Assembly (NCBI GenBank): GCA_017463985.1
Contig: JAFUEH010000003.1
Span: 1 to 64,000, forward strand
Length of the DNA stretch: 64,000 nucleotides
Reading direction: 5' to 3'
Origin: Eubacterium sp.
Lineage (GTDB): Bacteria > Bacillota > Clostridia > Oscillospirales > Acutalibacteraceae
The notes under the pieces are model-generated. The model made no database searches. It was not told the DNA's origin and saw nothing but the letters and a program-made list of their open reading frames with translations. The translations under genes were made by a program, and so were the position numbers. Every line of letters begins with the position of its first letter. Positions within the stretch are counted from its first letter, which is position 1. Positions 54,650 to 62,909 of this stretch are shown here, in pieces.

Positions 54650-57010
54650 TTAGTCTCTGTATTCCTCTACGATATAGCACTCGAACACATCGCCCTGTCG
54701 GATGTCCTCAAAGTCTACAAGGGAAATACCGCATTCATAACCGGAAGAAACCTCTTTTACATCGTCCTTGAAACGCTTGAGGTTCGCAATTGCCACGTCA
54801 GCGATCTGCTTACCGTTTCTGGTAACACGGATCTTACCCTCCTTTTTGATCGTACCGGAGGTGACGATGGAACCGGCGATCGTACCGGCAGAAGAGATCT
54901 TGTAAACCTCGCGCACCTCCGCTGTACCGGTATCCACGTCGCGGTACTTCGGCGCTCTCATGCCTCTCATCGCGTTTTCAATATCCTCAATCGCATCATA
55001 AATGATGTTATACGTCTTGATCTCAACGCCGTCGCGCTTGGCCGTATCCTCTGCTACCGGATCCACTGCCGTCGCAAAGCCGACAATGATCGCGTTCGAA
55101 GCGTTGGCCAGCATCACATCGCTCTCGTTGATAATGCCGACGCCGCCATGGATGATCTTGACACGCACCTCGTCGTTCTCGATCTTAAGCAGCGACTGCT
55201 TTACAGCCTCTACGGAGCCCTGTACGTCCGCCTTGACGATGATGTTCAGCTCCTTCATCTCGCCCTCCTGCAGCGTATCGAACAGGGTATCAAGCGTTAC
55301 CTTCTGGAAGGCCTTGAATTCTTCCTCCTTCGCCTCAGCCTTACGCTGCTCTACGAGCTGGCGGGCCAGCTTTTCGTCCGATACAGCATTGAACAGATCG
55401 CCGCTCATCGGGGCGGAATCCAGGCCCATAATTTCTACCGGAACGGACGGGCCTGCCATATTCAGCTTTTTGCCGCGGTAGTCGGTCATCGCTCTGACTC
55501 TGCCGACGGCGGTACCGGCGATAATCACGTCGCCCGCTTTCAGCGTACCGTTTTGTACCAGCAGCGTTGCAATCGGGCCTCTGCCCTTATCGAGCTTGGC
55601 TTCAATGACCACGCCCTTGGCGCTTCTGTTCGGATTTGCCTTGAGCTCGCTCATTTCAGCCACCAGGTTAATGGTTTCCAGCAGCTTGTCGATGCCCATC
55701 TTTGTCTTAGCCGAAACCGGCACGCAGATCACGTCGCCGCCCCATTCCTCGGGTACAAGCTCGTGCTCGGTGAGCTGCTGCATCACGCGGTCAGGATTCG
55801 CGCCTTCTTTATCCATCTTATTGATTGCCACAATAATTTCAACGCCGGCTGCCTTCGCATGGTTGATCGCCTCGATCGTCTGCGGCATAATGCCGTCGTC
55901 CGCCGCAACCACCAGCACGGCAATATCGGTAGCCATAGCGCCTCTAGCACGCATAGCGGTAAACGCAGCATGGCCGGGGGTATCGAGGAAAGTGATAACG
56001 GAACCGTCCGCCGTCTCTACCTGATAAGCACCGATTGCCTGGGTGATACCGCCGGCCTCCGTAGAGGTAACGGATGTGTTTCTGATCGCGTCAAGGATAG
56101 AGGTTTTACCGTGGTCAACGTGGCCCATAACGCATACGACAGGACAACGGGTAACGGCGTTCTCATCGTTTTCGTCCTCTTCCTCAATGATCTGCTCCTC
56201 AATAGAAACAACGACCTCTTTTTCTACCTTAGCGCCAAGCTCCGTACCGACAATTTCTGCGGTATCATAGTCGATCACCTCGTTAACGGTCACCATCATG
56301 CCGAGCTTCATCAGCTCTTTGATCACCTGCGTAGCGGTCACACGCAGCAGCGAAGCCAGCTCACCGACAGTGATTTCCTCCGGCACAGCGATTTGGATCT
56401 GCTGCTTCTTGCGCTGCTCGGCAATACGGGCAAGCCGCTGTGATTCCGTCTCTTTTTTACGGGAAATCGGCTTTTTCTTGCGATACTGCTTTGATTTTTG
56501 GTTCAGCTTCTGCTTTTTCTGATTATCGTTATAGTTGCTGGCCGGCGCAATATCCTCATATTTCTGATTATACTTTTCAAGGTCAACGTTATTGACTCTC
56601 GTATCGATATGACGTGCCTCGCCCTTCGTTCTGGCCTGCGGCGTTTGGGTAGCCTTTTTCTTTGCTTTTTCCTCAGCGCGCTTGGCAGCCTGCTCCGCCA
56701 TCTGCAGGATCGCAGCCTGTGACTGGTGCTTTTTGCTCTTTGCGTCGTTCTTCGGCTTAGCGTCCTTCTTTACCGGCTTATCTGTTTTTTCCGTCTTACG
56801 CGGCTTTTTCGTCGCGAAGTACGGATCAAGGCTCTTTAAGGCAGTGGTTTGCGTGATCGCGTCAAAAAGGATATTCAGCTCCTCCTCATTGAGCACACTG
56901 CTTGCTTTTTTGGCAGGACCGTCACAGTATTTAGAAAGCATTTCAATAATTGCTTTATTGGGTGCGCCGAAATCCTTAGCAAGGTCGGACACCTTCATTT
57001 TAATCACCAT
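54650..57010 (-). CDS. infB: Translation initiation factor IF-2
   Basis: The protein has 786 residues. N-terminal IF2N domain ([15 protein letters not shown]), a Lys-rich linker (about 65-200), a second IF2N-like unit, G domain with GHVDHGKTS (G1), DTPGHAAF (G3) and NKMDK (G4), and the C-terminal beta-barrels. It brings fMet-tRNA to the 30S subunit. The start chosen follows AGGAGG; an alternative ATG lies four codons later. It overlaps the L7Ae gene. Confidence 0.96.
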   Translation of the reverse strand: MVIKMKVSDLAKDFGAPNKAIIEMLSKYCDGPAKKASSVLNEEELNILFDAITQTTALKSLDPYFATKKPRKTEKTDKPVKKDAKPKNDAKSKKHQSQAAILQMAEQAAKRAEEKAKKKATQTPQARTKGEARHIDTRVNNVDLEKYNQKYEDIAPASNYNDNQKKQKLNQKSKQYRKKKPISRKKETESQRLARIAEQRKKQQIQIAVPEEITVGELASLLRVTATQVIKELMKLGMMVTVNEVIDYDTAEIVGTELGAKVEKEVVVSIEEQIIEEEDENDENAVTRCPVVCVMGHVDHGKTSILDAIRNTSVTSTEAGGITQAIGAYQVETADGSVITFLDTPGHAAFTAMRARGAMATDIAVLVVAADDGIMPQTIEAINHAKAAGVEIIVAINKMDKEGANPDRVMQQLTEHELVPEEWGGDVICVPVSAKTKMGIDKLLETINLVAEMSELKANPNRSAKGVVIEAKLDKGRGPIATLLVQNGTLKAGDVIIAGTAVGRVRAMTDYRGKKLNMAGPSVPVEIMGLDSAPMSGDLFNAVSDEKLARQLVEQRKAEAKEEEFKAFQKVTLDTLFDTLQEGEMKELNIIVKADVQGSVEAVKQSLLKIENDEVRVKIIHGGVGIINESDVMLANASNAIIVGFATAVDPVAEDTAKRDGVEIKTYNIIYDAIEDIENAMRGMRAPKYRDVDTGTAEVREVYKISSAGTIAGSIVTSGTIKKEGKIRVTRNGKQIADVAIANLKRFKDDVKEVSSGYECGISLVDFEDIRQGDVFECYIVEEYRD

Positions 57011-57329
57011 ACTCGTTTTCCTCCTGTTCAATTAGTTCGATTATTCTGTTGGCAAAATTGTTATCGTTCACAGCAATAACGCCTGCCCGATAGCCCAGCG
57101 CATGATGGATCTCGTCCATCGTTTCGCTAATGCGCACACACACCAGTGCGGGACAAAAGCGGTCTGACAAACGGCCAAGCTCCTCCTCAAGGCGCTGCGC
57201 ACTGTCAGCGCTCAGCACCAACAGCTTCGCCTTGCGTTTGCGGATGGCGTCACACACCGTGTCATGCCCCATTGCCACCTTACCGGCGCGCCGCGCCAGC
57301 CCGAGCATCGATAAATACTTCTTATTCAT
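57000..57329 (-). CDS. L7Ae/L30e-family RNA-binding protein (YlxQ)
   Basis: The protein has 109 residues. YLSMLGLARRAGKVAMGHDT and KLLVLSADS match the YlxQ group, a putative kink-turn binder. The ATG overlaps the rnpM stop (GTAATGAATAA); the in-frame Met at 57371 is less likely. Confidence 0.9.
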   Translation of the reverse strand: MNKKYLSMLGLARRAGKVAMGHDTVCDAIRKRKAKLLVLSADSAQRLEEELGRLSDRFCPALVCVRISETMDEIHHALGYRAGVIAVNDNNFANRIIELIEQEENEYGD

Positions 57330-57591
57330 TACTGCTGATTTCTTCTTCCATTCTGTCATATATTTCGCCATCGATCGTTACGGAAAAGGCGCGTTCAAAG
57401 GCTTTCTTTTTCCTTGCCTTTCTGAGACATTCTGCCTTCTTACAGACATACGCACCCCTGCCGGGCTTTTTACCGGTCAGGTCAAGGCTGATTTCTCCCT
57501 CGGGCGACTTCACCACCCGCACCAGCGTGCGCTTATCAAACATCTCACCGCAGCCCGTACACATACGAAGCGGCACTTTTTTCGTTTTCAT
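57322..57591 (-). CDS. rnpM: RNase P modulator RnpM (YlxR)
   Basis: The protein has 89 residues. RMCTGC, KRTLVRVV, GRGAYVC and the C...C pair KKAECLRKA match the YlxR family; B. subtilis YlxR binds RNase P RNA and lowers its activity. Always found between nusA and the YlxQ gene, as here. Confidence 0.92.
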   Translation of the reverse strand: MKTKKVPLRMCTGCGEMFDKRTLVRVVKSPEGEISLDLTGKKPGRGAYVCKKAECLRKARKKKAFERAFSVTIDGEIYDRMEEEISSNE

Positions 57592-57593
57592 GA

Positions 57594-58643
57594 TTAGCCC
57601 TCGTAGAAGCCGGATTCCGGCTTAATATCGATCTTCCAGCCCGTCAGCTTAGCGGCAAGGCGTACGTTTTGACCCTTGTTGCCAATCGCCAAGGAAAGCT
57701 GGCCGTCCGGCACGGTAGCACGGCAGGACTTAGCGCCCTCGTCGATGATCTCCACCTCGCAGACATCTGACGGTGCCAGTGCAGCGGCAACGAATTCACA
57801 CGGATCCTCGCTGTACTTAACGATGTCAATTTTTTCACCGCCAAGTGCATCCACGATCGTGGAAACACGCTGTCCTCTCGGGCCAATGCAGGCGCCGACA
57901 GGATCGACGTCCTCATCCTTGGAGAACACTGCGATCTTCGTTCTGGAGCCGGCCTCACGGGATACGGATTTAATTTCGATAGTACCGTCAAAAATCTCCG
58001 GCACCTCGGTTTCAAACAGGCGGCGAACAAGGCCGGGATGGGTACGGGAAATCATGATCTTCGGACCCTTGGTACCTTCCTTTACGTCTACCACAAAAAT
58101 TTTGATGGTGTCGCCCTCGTACAGCACCTCGCCGGGAACCTGCTCGGCACGGGGAAGCACCGCCTCGTTCTTGCCGATCTCCAGCGTTGCATTGCCAGTA
58201 TCCGGATCAACGGAGACGACCTTGGCAGAGATCAGCTCGGCCGTTTTGCTCTGGAATTCCTGGAGCATCTGGCCTCTTTCAGCCTCACGGATGCCCTGAC
58301 GGATCACGTGCTTGGCGGTCTGCGCCACGATGCGGCCAAAATTTTTCGTTTTCAGCGTTATGTCGATCGTCTTGCCGACCTTGGCGGATTTCCTGATCAG
58401 CTGTGCTTGCTCAAGCGTCAACTGTGTATCGGGATCCTCCACCTCTTCTACCACTTCTTTTCTGGCGTACACCTTAATTTTCTGCTTCTCCGGATCAATC
58501 TCGCAGAACACAACGTCCTTACCGCCGAAATCATGCTTTGCGCCCTTCACGATCGCGTCAGCGATCTTTTCGTATAAGTATTCCGCCGGAATACCCTTCT
58601 CCTGCTCCAGAAGCTTTACCGCTTCAAAAAACTCCTTGCTCAT
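57594..58643 (-). CDS. nusA: Transcription factor NusA
   Basis: The protein has 349 residues: N-terminal RNA-polymerase-binding domain, S1 domain (about 130-200) and two KH domains (GPRGQRVSTIVDALGGEKIDI; LAIGNKGQNVRLAAKLTGWKIDI). It lacks the acidic repeats of the E. coli protein, as is normal in Firmicutes. It controls pausing, termination and antitermination. Confidence 0.95.
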   Translation of the reverse strand: MSKEFFEAVKLLEQEKGIPAEYLYEKIADAIVKGAKHDFGGKDVVFCEIDPEKQKIKVYARKEVVEEVEDPDTQLTLEQAQLIRKSAKVGKTIDITLKTKNFGRIVAQTAKHVIRQGIREAERGQMLQEFQSKTAELISAKVVSVDPDTGNATLEIGKNEAVLPRAEQVPGEVLYEGDTIKIFVVDVKEGTKGPKIMISRTHPGLVRRLFETEVPEIFDGTIEIKSVSREAGSRTKIAVFSKDEDVDPVGACIGPRGQRVSTIVDALGGEKIDIVKYSEDPCEFVAAALAPSDVCEVEIIDEGAKSCRATVPDGQLSLAIGNKGQNVRLAAKLTGWKIDIKPESGFYEG

Positions 58644-59164
58644 TTTCCAATCATCCTTCCTTTCGTATCACGCAGTGCGTTAAATTCAAAAAAATCGTTG
58701 ATATCAAAATCGTCCAGCTTTACATAAACGGCGTCTTTTTTATCCAGCGTCAACACCGTTTCATTCTGTAAAAGAACGGTTATGGTTTTGTTTTCATAGC
58801 CGGTGAGCGTTCCTTTAAAATCGCGCACGCCGTCAACCGGCCGGATCGTTCTTAAGAACACCGGCGCGCCGAGGAAGCGGGCAAAATGCGCGTCTCGCAT
58901 CAGCTCCCGTTCGACGCCGGGCGAGCTGATTTCCAGCGTATAGTTTTGCGCGATCGGATCCGCTTCGTCCAGCGGCTGCGATACGGCGTGGGTCAAATCC
59001 ACGCAATCGTCGATCGTCACACCCTCCTCCTTGTCAATAAAGATACGGAGATACCAGTCTGTTCCCTCTTTTTTGAAGGTCACATCCCAGATTTCCAGAC
59101 CGAGCTCCTGTGCAATGGGCGCTACGATTTCCTCCACGCGCTGCACGGTATTTTGCTTTGCCAA
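58640..59164 (-). CDS. rimP: Ribosome maturation factor RimP
   Basis: The protein has 174 residues. GLEIWDVTFKKEGTDWYLRIFID, SPGVEREL and the C-terminal SH3-like fold match. The start is a TTG right after AGAGGTGATGAC; no in-frame ATG is nearby and the frame upstream to 59212 lacks a site. First gene of the operon. Confidence 0.9.
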   Translation of the reverse strand: MAKQNTVQRVEEIVAPIAQELGLEIWDVTFKKEGTDWYLRIFIDKEEGVTIDDCVDLTHAVSQPLDEADPIAQNYTLEISSPGVERELMRDAHFARFLGAPVFLRTIRPVDGVRDFKGTLTGYENKTITVLLQNETVLTLDKKDAVYVKLDDFDINDFFEFNALRDTKGRMIGK

Positions 59165-59237
59165 GTCATCACCTCTTACAACAAAAGAAGCGGACCGCTT
59201 GGTCCACCTCACTTTGGTTTATAATCTTACTAAGCCT

Positions 59238-59265
59238 ATTATATATAATATTTTTTAAAAGTCAA
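59238..59265 (-). promoter_or_regulatory. Promoter of the rimP-nusA-infB operon
   Basis: TTGACT (59265-59260), 16 bp, TATAAT (59243-59238) on the minus strand. A small GC-rich hairpin (GGACC-AAGC-GGTCC) lies in the leader at about 59190-59203. Confidence 0.7.
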
Positions 59266-59272
59266 GACTTTT

Positions 59273-60007
59273 TTACAACAGCGCAACAATTTGTCGCTTA
59301 TAGGCCAAAAATTCTGTTGACAGGTTAAAATCCTGTCGGCGCGGCTTGGGCGCGTCGATCACGATCTCGCTGCTGATCATGCCGTCAGACAGGATATAGA
59401 TGCGGTCGGACAGCAGGATCGCCTCGTCAATATCATGCGTAATAAACACGGTAGAAAGCCGAATCTCCCGCATGATATCTAAATACCACTGATGCATTTT
59501 AGACTTTGTGATCGTGTCCAGCGCAGAAAACGGCTCATCCAGCAAGGCCACGCCGTCGGAGGACAGATAGGTCCGCAGCAACGCCGCGCGCTGGCGCATA
59601 CCGCCGGACAGCGCGCCGGGATAGCGCATTTCGTATCCCTCCAGCCCGAAGGTTTTAAAATGCTGCTGTGCCTCTGCGCGCGCCGCCTTCTTTGACATAC
59701 CGTTCAGCAGCAACGGCAACGCCACATTATCGATTACGCGCTTATACGGGAACATCAGGTCCTTTTGGAGCATATAGCTGATATGGCCGGGCTTGCCGGT
59801 GATATCCTCATCCTTGAGCAGCACCGTACCGCTGTCCGGTCGGTAGAGGCCGGCGATCACGTTAAACAGCGTTGTTTTACCGCCGCCGCTGACGCCGAGC
59901 AGCGATACCAGCTCACCTTCGTGCAGACAGAGCGAGACATCGCGCAGCACCTCTTTTTCGCCAAAGGACTTGCGGACATGGCTGACCGTTAATATTTCCT
60001 TGGTCAT
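59273..60007 (-). CDS. thiZ: ABC transporter ATPase for a thiamine precursor
   Basis: The protein has 244 residues. Walker A GVSGGGKTTL, signature LSGGMRQRAALLRTY and Walker B VALLDEPFSALD are intact. It belongs to the nitrate/sulfonate/pyrimidine-uptake subgroup. The start overlaps the stop of the binding protein (ATGA). Its place under the TPP riboswitch makes hydroxymethylpyrimidine-type import the likeliest role. Confidence 0.85.
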   Translation of the reverse strand: MTKEILTVSHVRKSFGEKEVLRDVSLCLHEGELVSLLGVSGGGKTTLFNVIAGLYRPDSGTVLLKDEDITGKPGHISYMLQKDLMFPYKRVIDNVALPLLLNGMSKKAARAEAQQHFKTFGLEGYEMRYPGALSGGMRQRAALLRTYLSSDGVALLDEPFSALDTITKSKMHQWYLDIMREIRLSTVFITHDIDEAILLSDRIYILSDGMISSEIVIDAPKPRRQDFNLSTEFLAYKRQIVALL

Positions 60008-61029
60008 GACAAATAGTCGTTGCTGAAGCCGGTTCCGGCAGGAATTTCCTTTTCAATCAGCTGCTGGTCATAGAGCCAAGCATAGAAGGCGTCCCAGCGA
60101 GCGGCGTCAATATAGCCCCATGACGGTGCGTCGGCAATATACTGGTCAGCCAAATACTGCTGGCTGGCAGTCACCAGTGCCTCAGAGCCCTCCAGCGACA
60201 GCGTTTGGTCGCCCTTGATCAGCAGTTCGGCAGCCTCCTCCGGATTTTCAATGGCAAATTCATAGCCCTTTTTGGTGGCGGCAAGGAATTTTTTGGCCGC
60301 GTCCGGATTGGTCGCCAAGAAATCGTTATTCGCAATAATCACCGGTGTGTAATAGTCAAAGGTAGCGTCAATATCTTTGAAGAAGAAGAAATCGGTATCA
60401 ATATTATTCACCTGCGCATTAATACCGCCCCAGGCATAGAACACCCAAATCGCGTGATCCGGATTATTATAGACATCCTGTGCTTCCTCCGTCACTGTAT
60501 TCGGGATCAGCGTTACCTGGCTCCAGTCGCCGCCGTCGGCATTGACAACATTTTCCATAATGGCCTTTTCCGTCGGAGAATCCCAAGTAAGATAGGTTTT
60601 ACCGGTCAGTCCTGCAGGACGGTCCATACCCTCGCCTTTTTTGGAAATAATGCCGGAGGTGTTGTGCTGAATCAAAGCGGCTACCGCTGTCACGCCGAGC
60701 GGTGTATCCGAGGTAAACACCGGCGCCAGCGTATCCTGTGCGTCGATCGCAAACTGTGCCTGACCGGCAGCGCACGCCTGCGTAGCGCCGTTCTCCGGCG
60801 GCTGAACGATCTGTACATTTAAACCGGCTTCGTCATAATAGCCGTTTGCCAGTGCGACATACAGGCCGGTGTGATTCGTATTCGGCGTCCAATCCAGACA
60901 GAAGGTAATATCCACGGTATCCTCCGTGCGGGTTGCCTCCGTGACATTGGCGTCGTCTGTTGTTTTGCTGCAGGCAGCCAAGGCTACGAGCAATGCGAGT
61001 ATCATTAGAACAGAGAGTAATTTTTTCAT
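60004..61029 (-). CDS. thiY: ABC substrate-binding lipoprotein, NMT1/THI5-like
   Basis: The protein has 341 residues. Lipobox LAAC with Cys20. DWTPNTNHTGLYVALANGYY and AQFAIDAQDTL match the ThiY/THI5-like group that binds formylaminopyrimidine or related thiamine precursors. The distinct nature of the ligand is inferred from the family and riboswitch. Confidence 0.87.
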   Translation of the reverse strand: MKKLLSVLMILALLVALAACSKTTDDANVTEATRTEDTVDITFCLDWTPNTNHTGLYVALANGYYDEAGLNVQIVQPPENGATQACAAGQAQFAIDAQDTLAPVFTSDTPLGVTAVAALIQHNTSGIISKKGEGMDRPAGLTGKTYLTWDSPTEKAIMENVVNADGGDWSQVTLIPNTVTEEAQDVYNNPDHAIWVFYAWGGINAQVNNIDTDFFFFKDIDATFDYYTPVIIANNDFLATNPDAAKKFLAATKKGYEFAIENPEEAAELLIKGDQTLSLEGSEALVTASQQYLADQYIADAPSWGYIDAARWDAFYAWLYDQQLIEKEIPAGTGFSNDYLS

Positions 61030-61030
61030 A

Positions 61031-61816
61031 TCATGATTCCTTTCTTGATGTAGTTTCTTTTGTTTTCCACGGCATAGACAGCCGTTCCAGCAGTGATACC
61101 AGTCCCATCAGCAGCAGGCTGATCACTGAAATAAAAACGATAACGGCGAACATTTTGTCAAAGGCATACGCCTTTTTGACGCGGGTCATATAAACGCCCA
61201 GTCCCTCAAAACCGCCGAGCCATTCCGAAACAACGGCACCGACGACGGCGTAAGACGCCGAGATCCGCAAGCCGGAAAAGAAGGACGGCACAGCGCTCGG
61301 CAGCTTAACATGGCGAAAAATCTGTCGGTTACCGGCGCCCATAGCGCGCAGCAGGTTAACGGCGTCGCCGTCCACCGACTGAAAGCCGTTGAGCAGACCG
61401 ATGGCGATCGGAAAAAAGGTAGTGATCACCACCAGTGTGATTTTGGGCGCCATACCGAAGCCCATCCACAGCACCAAAAGCGGCGCAATCGCGATGGTAG
61501 GTATCGTCTGCGTAATCACTAAAATCGGATAAAGCGCTTTATAGAGAAAGCCGAAACGGTCCATCAGCACAGCGATCACAAAGGCACCGCCGATCCCGAT
61601 CAGCAGGCCGTAACCTGCCTCCTGCAGGGTGATCTTCGCCTGACTGAGCATCGTTGCAAAGTTATTAATAAAGGCCTTGACAACGTCGCCCGGCGATGGA
61701 AGCATATAGGCAGGGATGACCTCCCTGTCAGAGCAAAAATACCAAATCAGTATGATGACCACCAGCGCGATGACCGGCGCGGCTTTATCAGTGATGCTTT
61801 GAAACCTTTTTGTCAA
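61031..61816 (-). CDS. thiX: ABC transporter permease for a thiamine precursor
   Basis: The protein has 261 residues and six helices. The EAA-loop region FRHVKLPSAVPSFFSGLRIS contacts the ATPase. Overlaps the thiamine-binding protein gene by 29 bp and lies one base from the binding-protein gene. Confidence 0.87.
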   Translation of the reverse strand: MTKRFQSITDKAAPVIALVVIILIWYFCSDREVIPAYMLPSPGDVVKAFINNFATMLSQAKITLQEAGYGLLIGIGGAFVIAVLMDRFGFLYKALYPILVITQTIPTIAIAPLLVLWMGFGMAPKITLVVITTFFPIAIGLLNGFQSVDGDAVNLLRAMGAGNRQIFRHVKLPSAVPSFFSGLRISASYAVVGAVVSEWLGGFEGLGVYMTRVKKAYAFDKMFAVIVFISVISLLLMGLVSLLERLSMPWKTKETTSRKES

Positions 61817-62084
61817 TGGTCAGCACCTCGCCTTCGGGGTTATACACCACCTTAATATAGGCGCTGACGCTGTCGCAGCCTGCGTTGATGGCAACCTTTT
61901 GGCAATTAGTGGCAATCTCCATCAGCTGGTCATAGCTTTCGCCTTCAATAGTGGTCTCAAACGGGCCGACATAACAGTTCAGCCCCGTGCCTTTGATATA
62001 CGCGATGACCTCGTCTACGATACGGATCAGCTCGTCCTCGCTGTCTACCTTCGGCAGCACCTGAATTGCGATACTTGCTTTCAT
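61788..62084 (-). CDS. Thiamine-binding protein (MTH1187/YkoF-like, DUF77)
   Basis: The protein has 98 residues. IAIQVLPKVDSEDELIRIVD, VGPFETTIEG and the C-terminal VSAYIKVVYN match the small DUF77 thiamine- or HMP-binding family. First gene of the operon; starts 17 bp after the riboswitch terminator behind AGGAGG. Confidence 0.85.
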   Translation of the reverse strand: MKASIAIQVLPKVDSEDELIRIVDEVIAYIKGTGLNCYVGPFETTIEGESYDQLMEIATNCQKVAINAGCDSVSAYIKVVYNPEGEVLTIDKKVSKHH

Positions 62085-62101
62085 CTTTTTAACCTCCTAA
62101 A

Positions 62102-62129
62102 AAATAATCCCCGTACGGACAGTACGGGG
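62102..62129 (-). terminator. Riboswitch-controlled intrinsic terminator
   Basis: A perfect 8-bp stem (CCCCGTAC at 62109-62116 with 62122-62129) and 5-nt loop, followed on the minus strand by ATTATTTTTT. It lies between the TPP aptamer and the first gene and is the expression platform. Confidence 0.85.
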
Positions 62130-62151
62130 TACATTACAAGAATACTATTCG

Positions 62152-62225
62152 TCTTCCTACGCTCGCATTACCGAACAGGTTAGAAGGGTATCATCTCAGC
62201 CGAGCAGCGCTCAGCACCCCTGACT
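62152..62225 (-). promoter_or_regulatory. TPP riboswitch (THI box)
   Basis: On the minus strand the conserved elements appear in order: CAGGGGTGCT, GCTGAGATGATACCC, AACCTG, GGTAATGCGAGCGTAGGAAG. These match the pyrimidine- and pyrophosphate-sensor helices. TPP binding should favour the terminator at 62102-62129 and shut the operon off. Confidence 0.92.
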
Positions 62226-62239
62226 AATGAACTGGCTGC

Positions 62240-62268
62240 ATTATAGCATATTGCCGAGGGCTTGTCAA
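62240..62268 (-). promoter_or_regulatory. Promoter of the thiamine-precursor operon
   Basis: TTGACA (62268-62263), 17 bp, TATAAT (62245-62240) on the minus strand, a perfect sigma-A match. The TGA stop of the upstream HD gene lies inside the -35 box. Confidence 0.85.
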
Positions 62269-62864
62269 GCACCGGACTGACGGGTATGCTCATCCAGCGT
62301 AAGATAATAAGGCGTCAGAAAATACTCGCTGAAATACTGCACCTCCGGCAGTGCCATCTCCGCAATGATTTTCTCCTGCGATTGCAGGGCAATTTCAAAT
62401 TCACGGTTGCCCATGCGTGTTTCCTCCACGCATTTGATGAGGGCGCTTAGCTTATCCGCCGCTTTGACGAGCTGCCACAGCGCTTCGTCCTGCGGCTGGC
62501 GCTCAAAAAACGGTGTGTAAACGCCCTGCAGCTCTGTCGGCAGCATCTGTAGCAGGCGCGCACCGGCCACCTGTTCAATTTCTTTATAAACGTTTTTAAT
62601 ATCGTCATTATAATATTTTACCGGCGTCGGCATATCGCCGGTAATGACCTCGGTAGTATCGTGATACAGCGCCAAAACCGCCGCTCTGTCGGCGTTATAC
62701 GCCTTGCCGAAATACTGATTACCGATCGTGGCCAGCGCGTGCGCCAGCACGGCAACACAGTGGCTGTGCTCCGCAATATTTTCCTTGGCAGTATTTTGCA
62801 TCAGTGCCCAACGGTCAATACGCTTCATGCGGTTGACCATCGCAAAAAAATTATAATTTTCCAT
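62265..62864 (-). CDS. HD-domain 5'-deoxynucleotidase (YfbR-like)
   Basis: The protein has 199 residues; the ATG follows GGAGAAG. NIAEHSHCVAVLAHAL, the HD pair in LYHDTTEVITGD and TPVKYYN match YfbR, which removes phosphate from deoxynucleoside monophosphates. It lies 45 bp after aspS and probably shares its transcript. Confidence 0.88.
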   Translation of the reverse strand: MENYNFFAMVNRMKRIDRWALMQNTAKENIAEHSHCVAVLAHALATIGNQYFGKAYNADRAAVLALYHDTTEVITGDMPTPVKYYNDDIKNVYKEIEQVAGARLLQMLPTELQGVYTPFFERQPQDEALWQLVKAADKLSALIKCVEETRMGNREFEIALQSQEKIIAEMALPEVQYFSEYFLTPYYLTLDEHTRQSGA

Positions 62865-62909
62865 AGCTTCTCCGTTACAAAAGCAGGGCGGCAATAACCG
62901 CCCTTGCTG

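Noticed and set aside
54485..56443. Long open frame (652 codons) on the plus strand opposite infB
   Set aside because: It lies entirely antisense to infB and rbfA, has no ribosome-binding site and resembles no family; codon bias of the true genes leaves this frame open.
59185..59210. Hairpin in the rimP leader as a riboswitch or attenuator
   Set aside because: Too short, no U tract and no conserved aptamer features.
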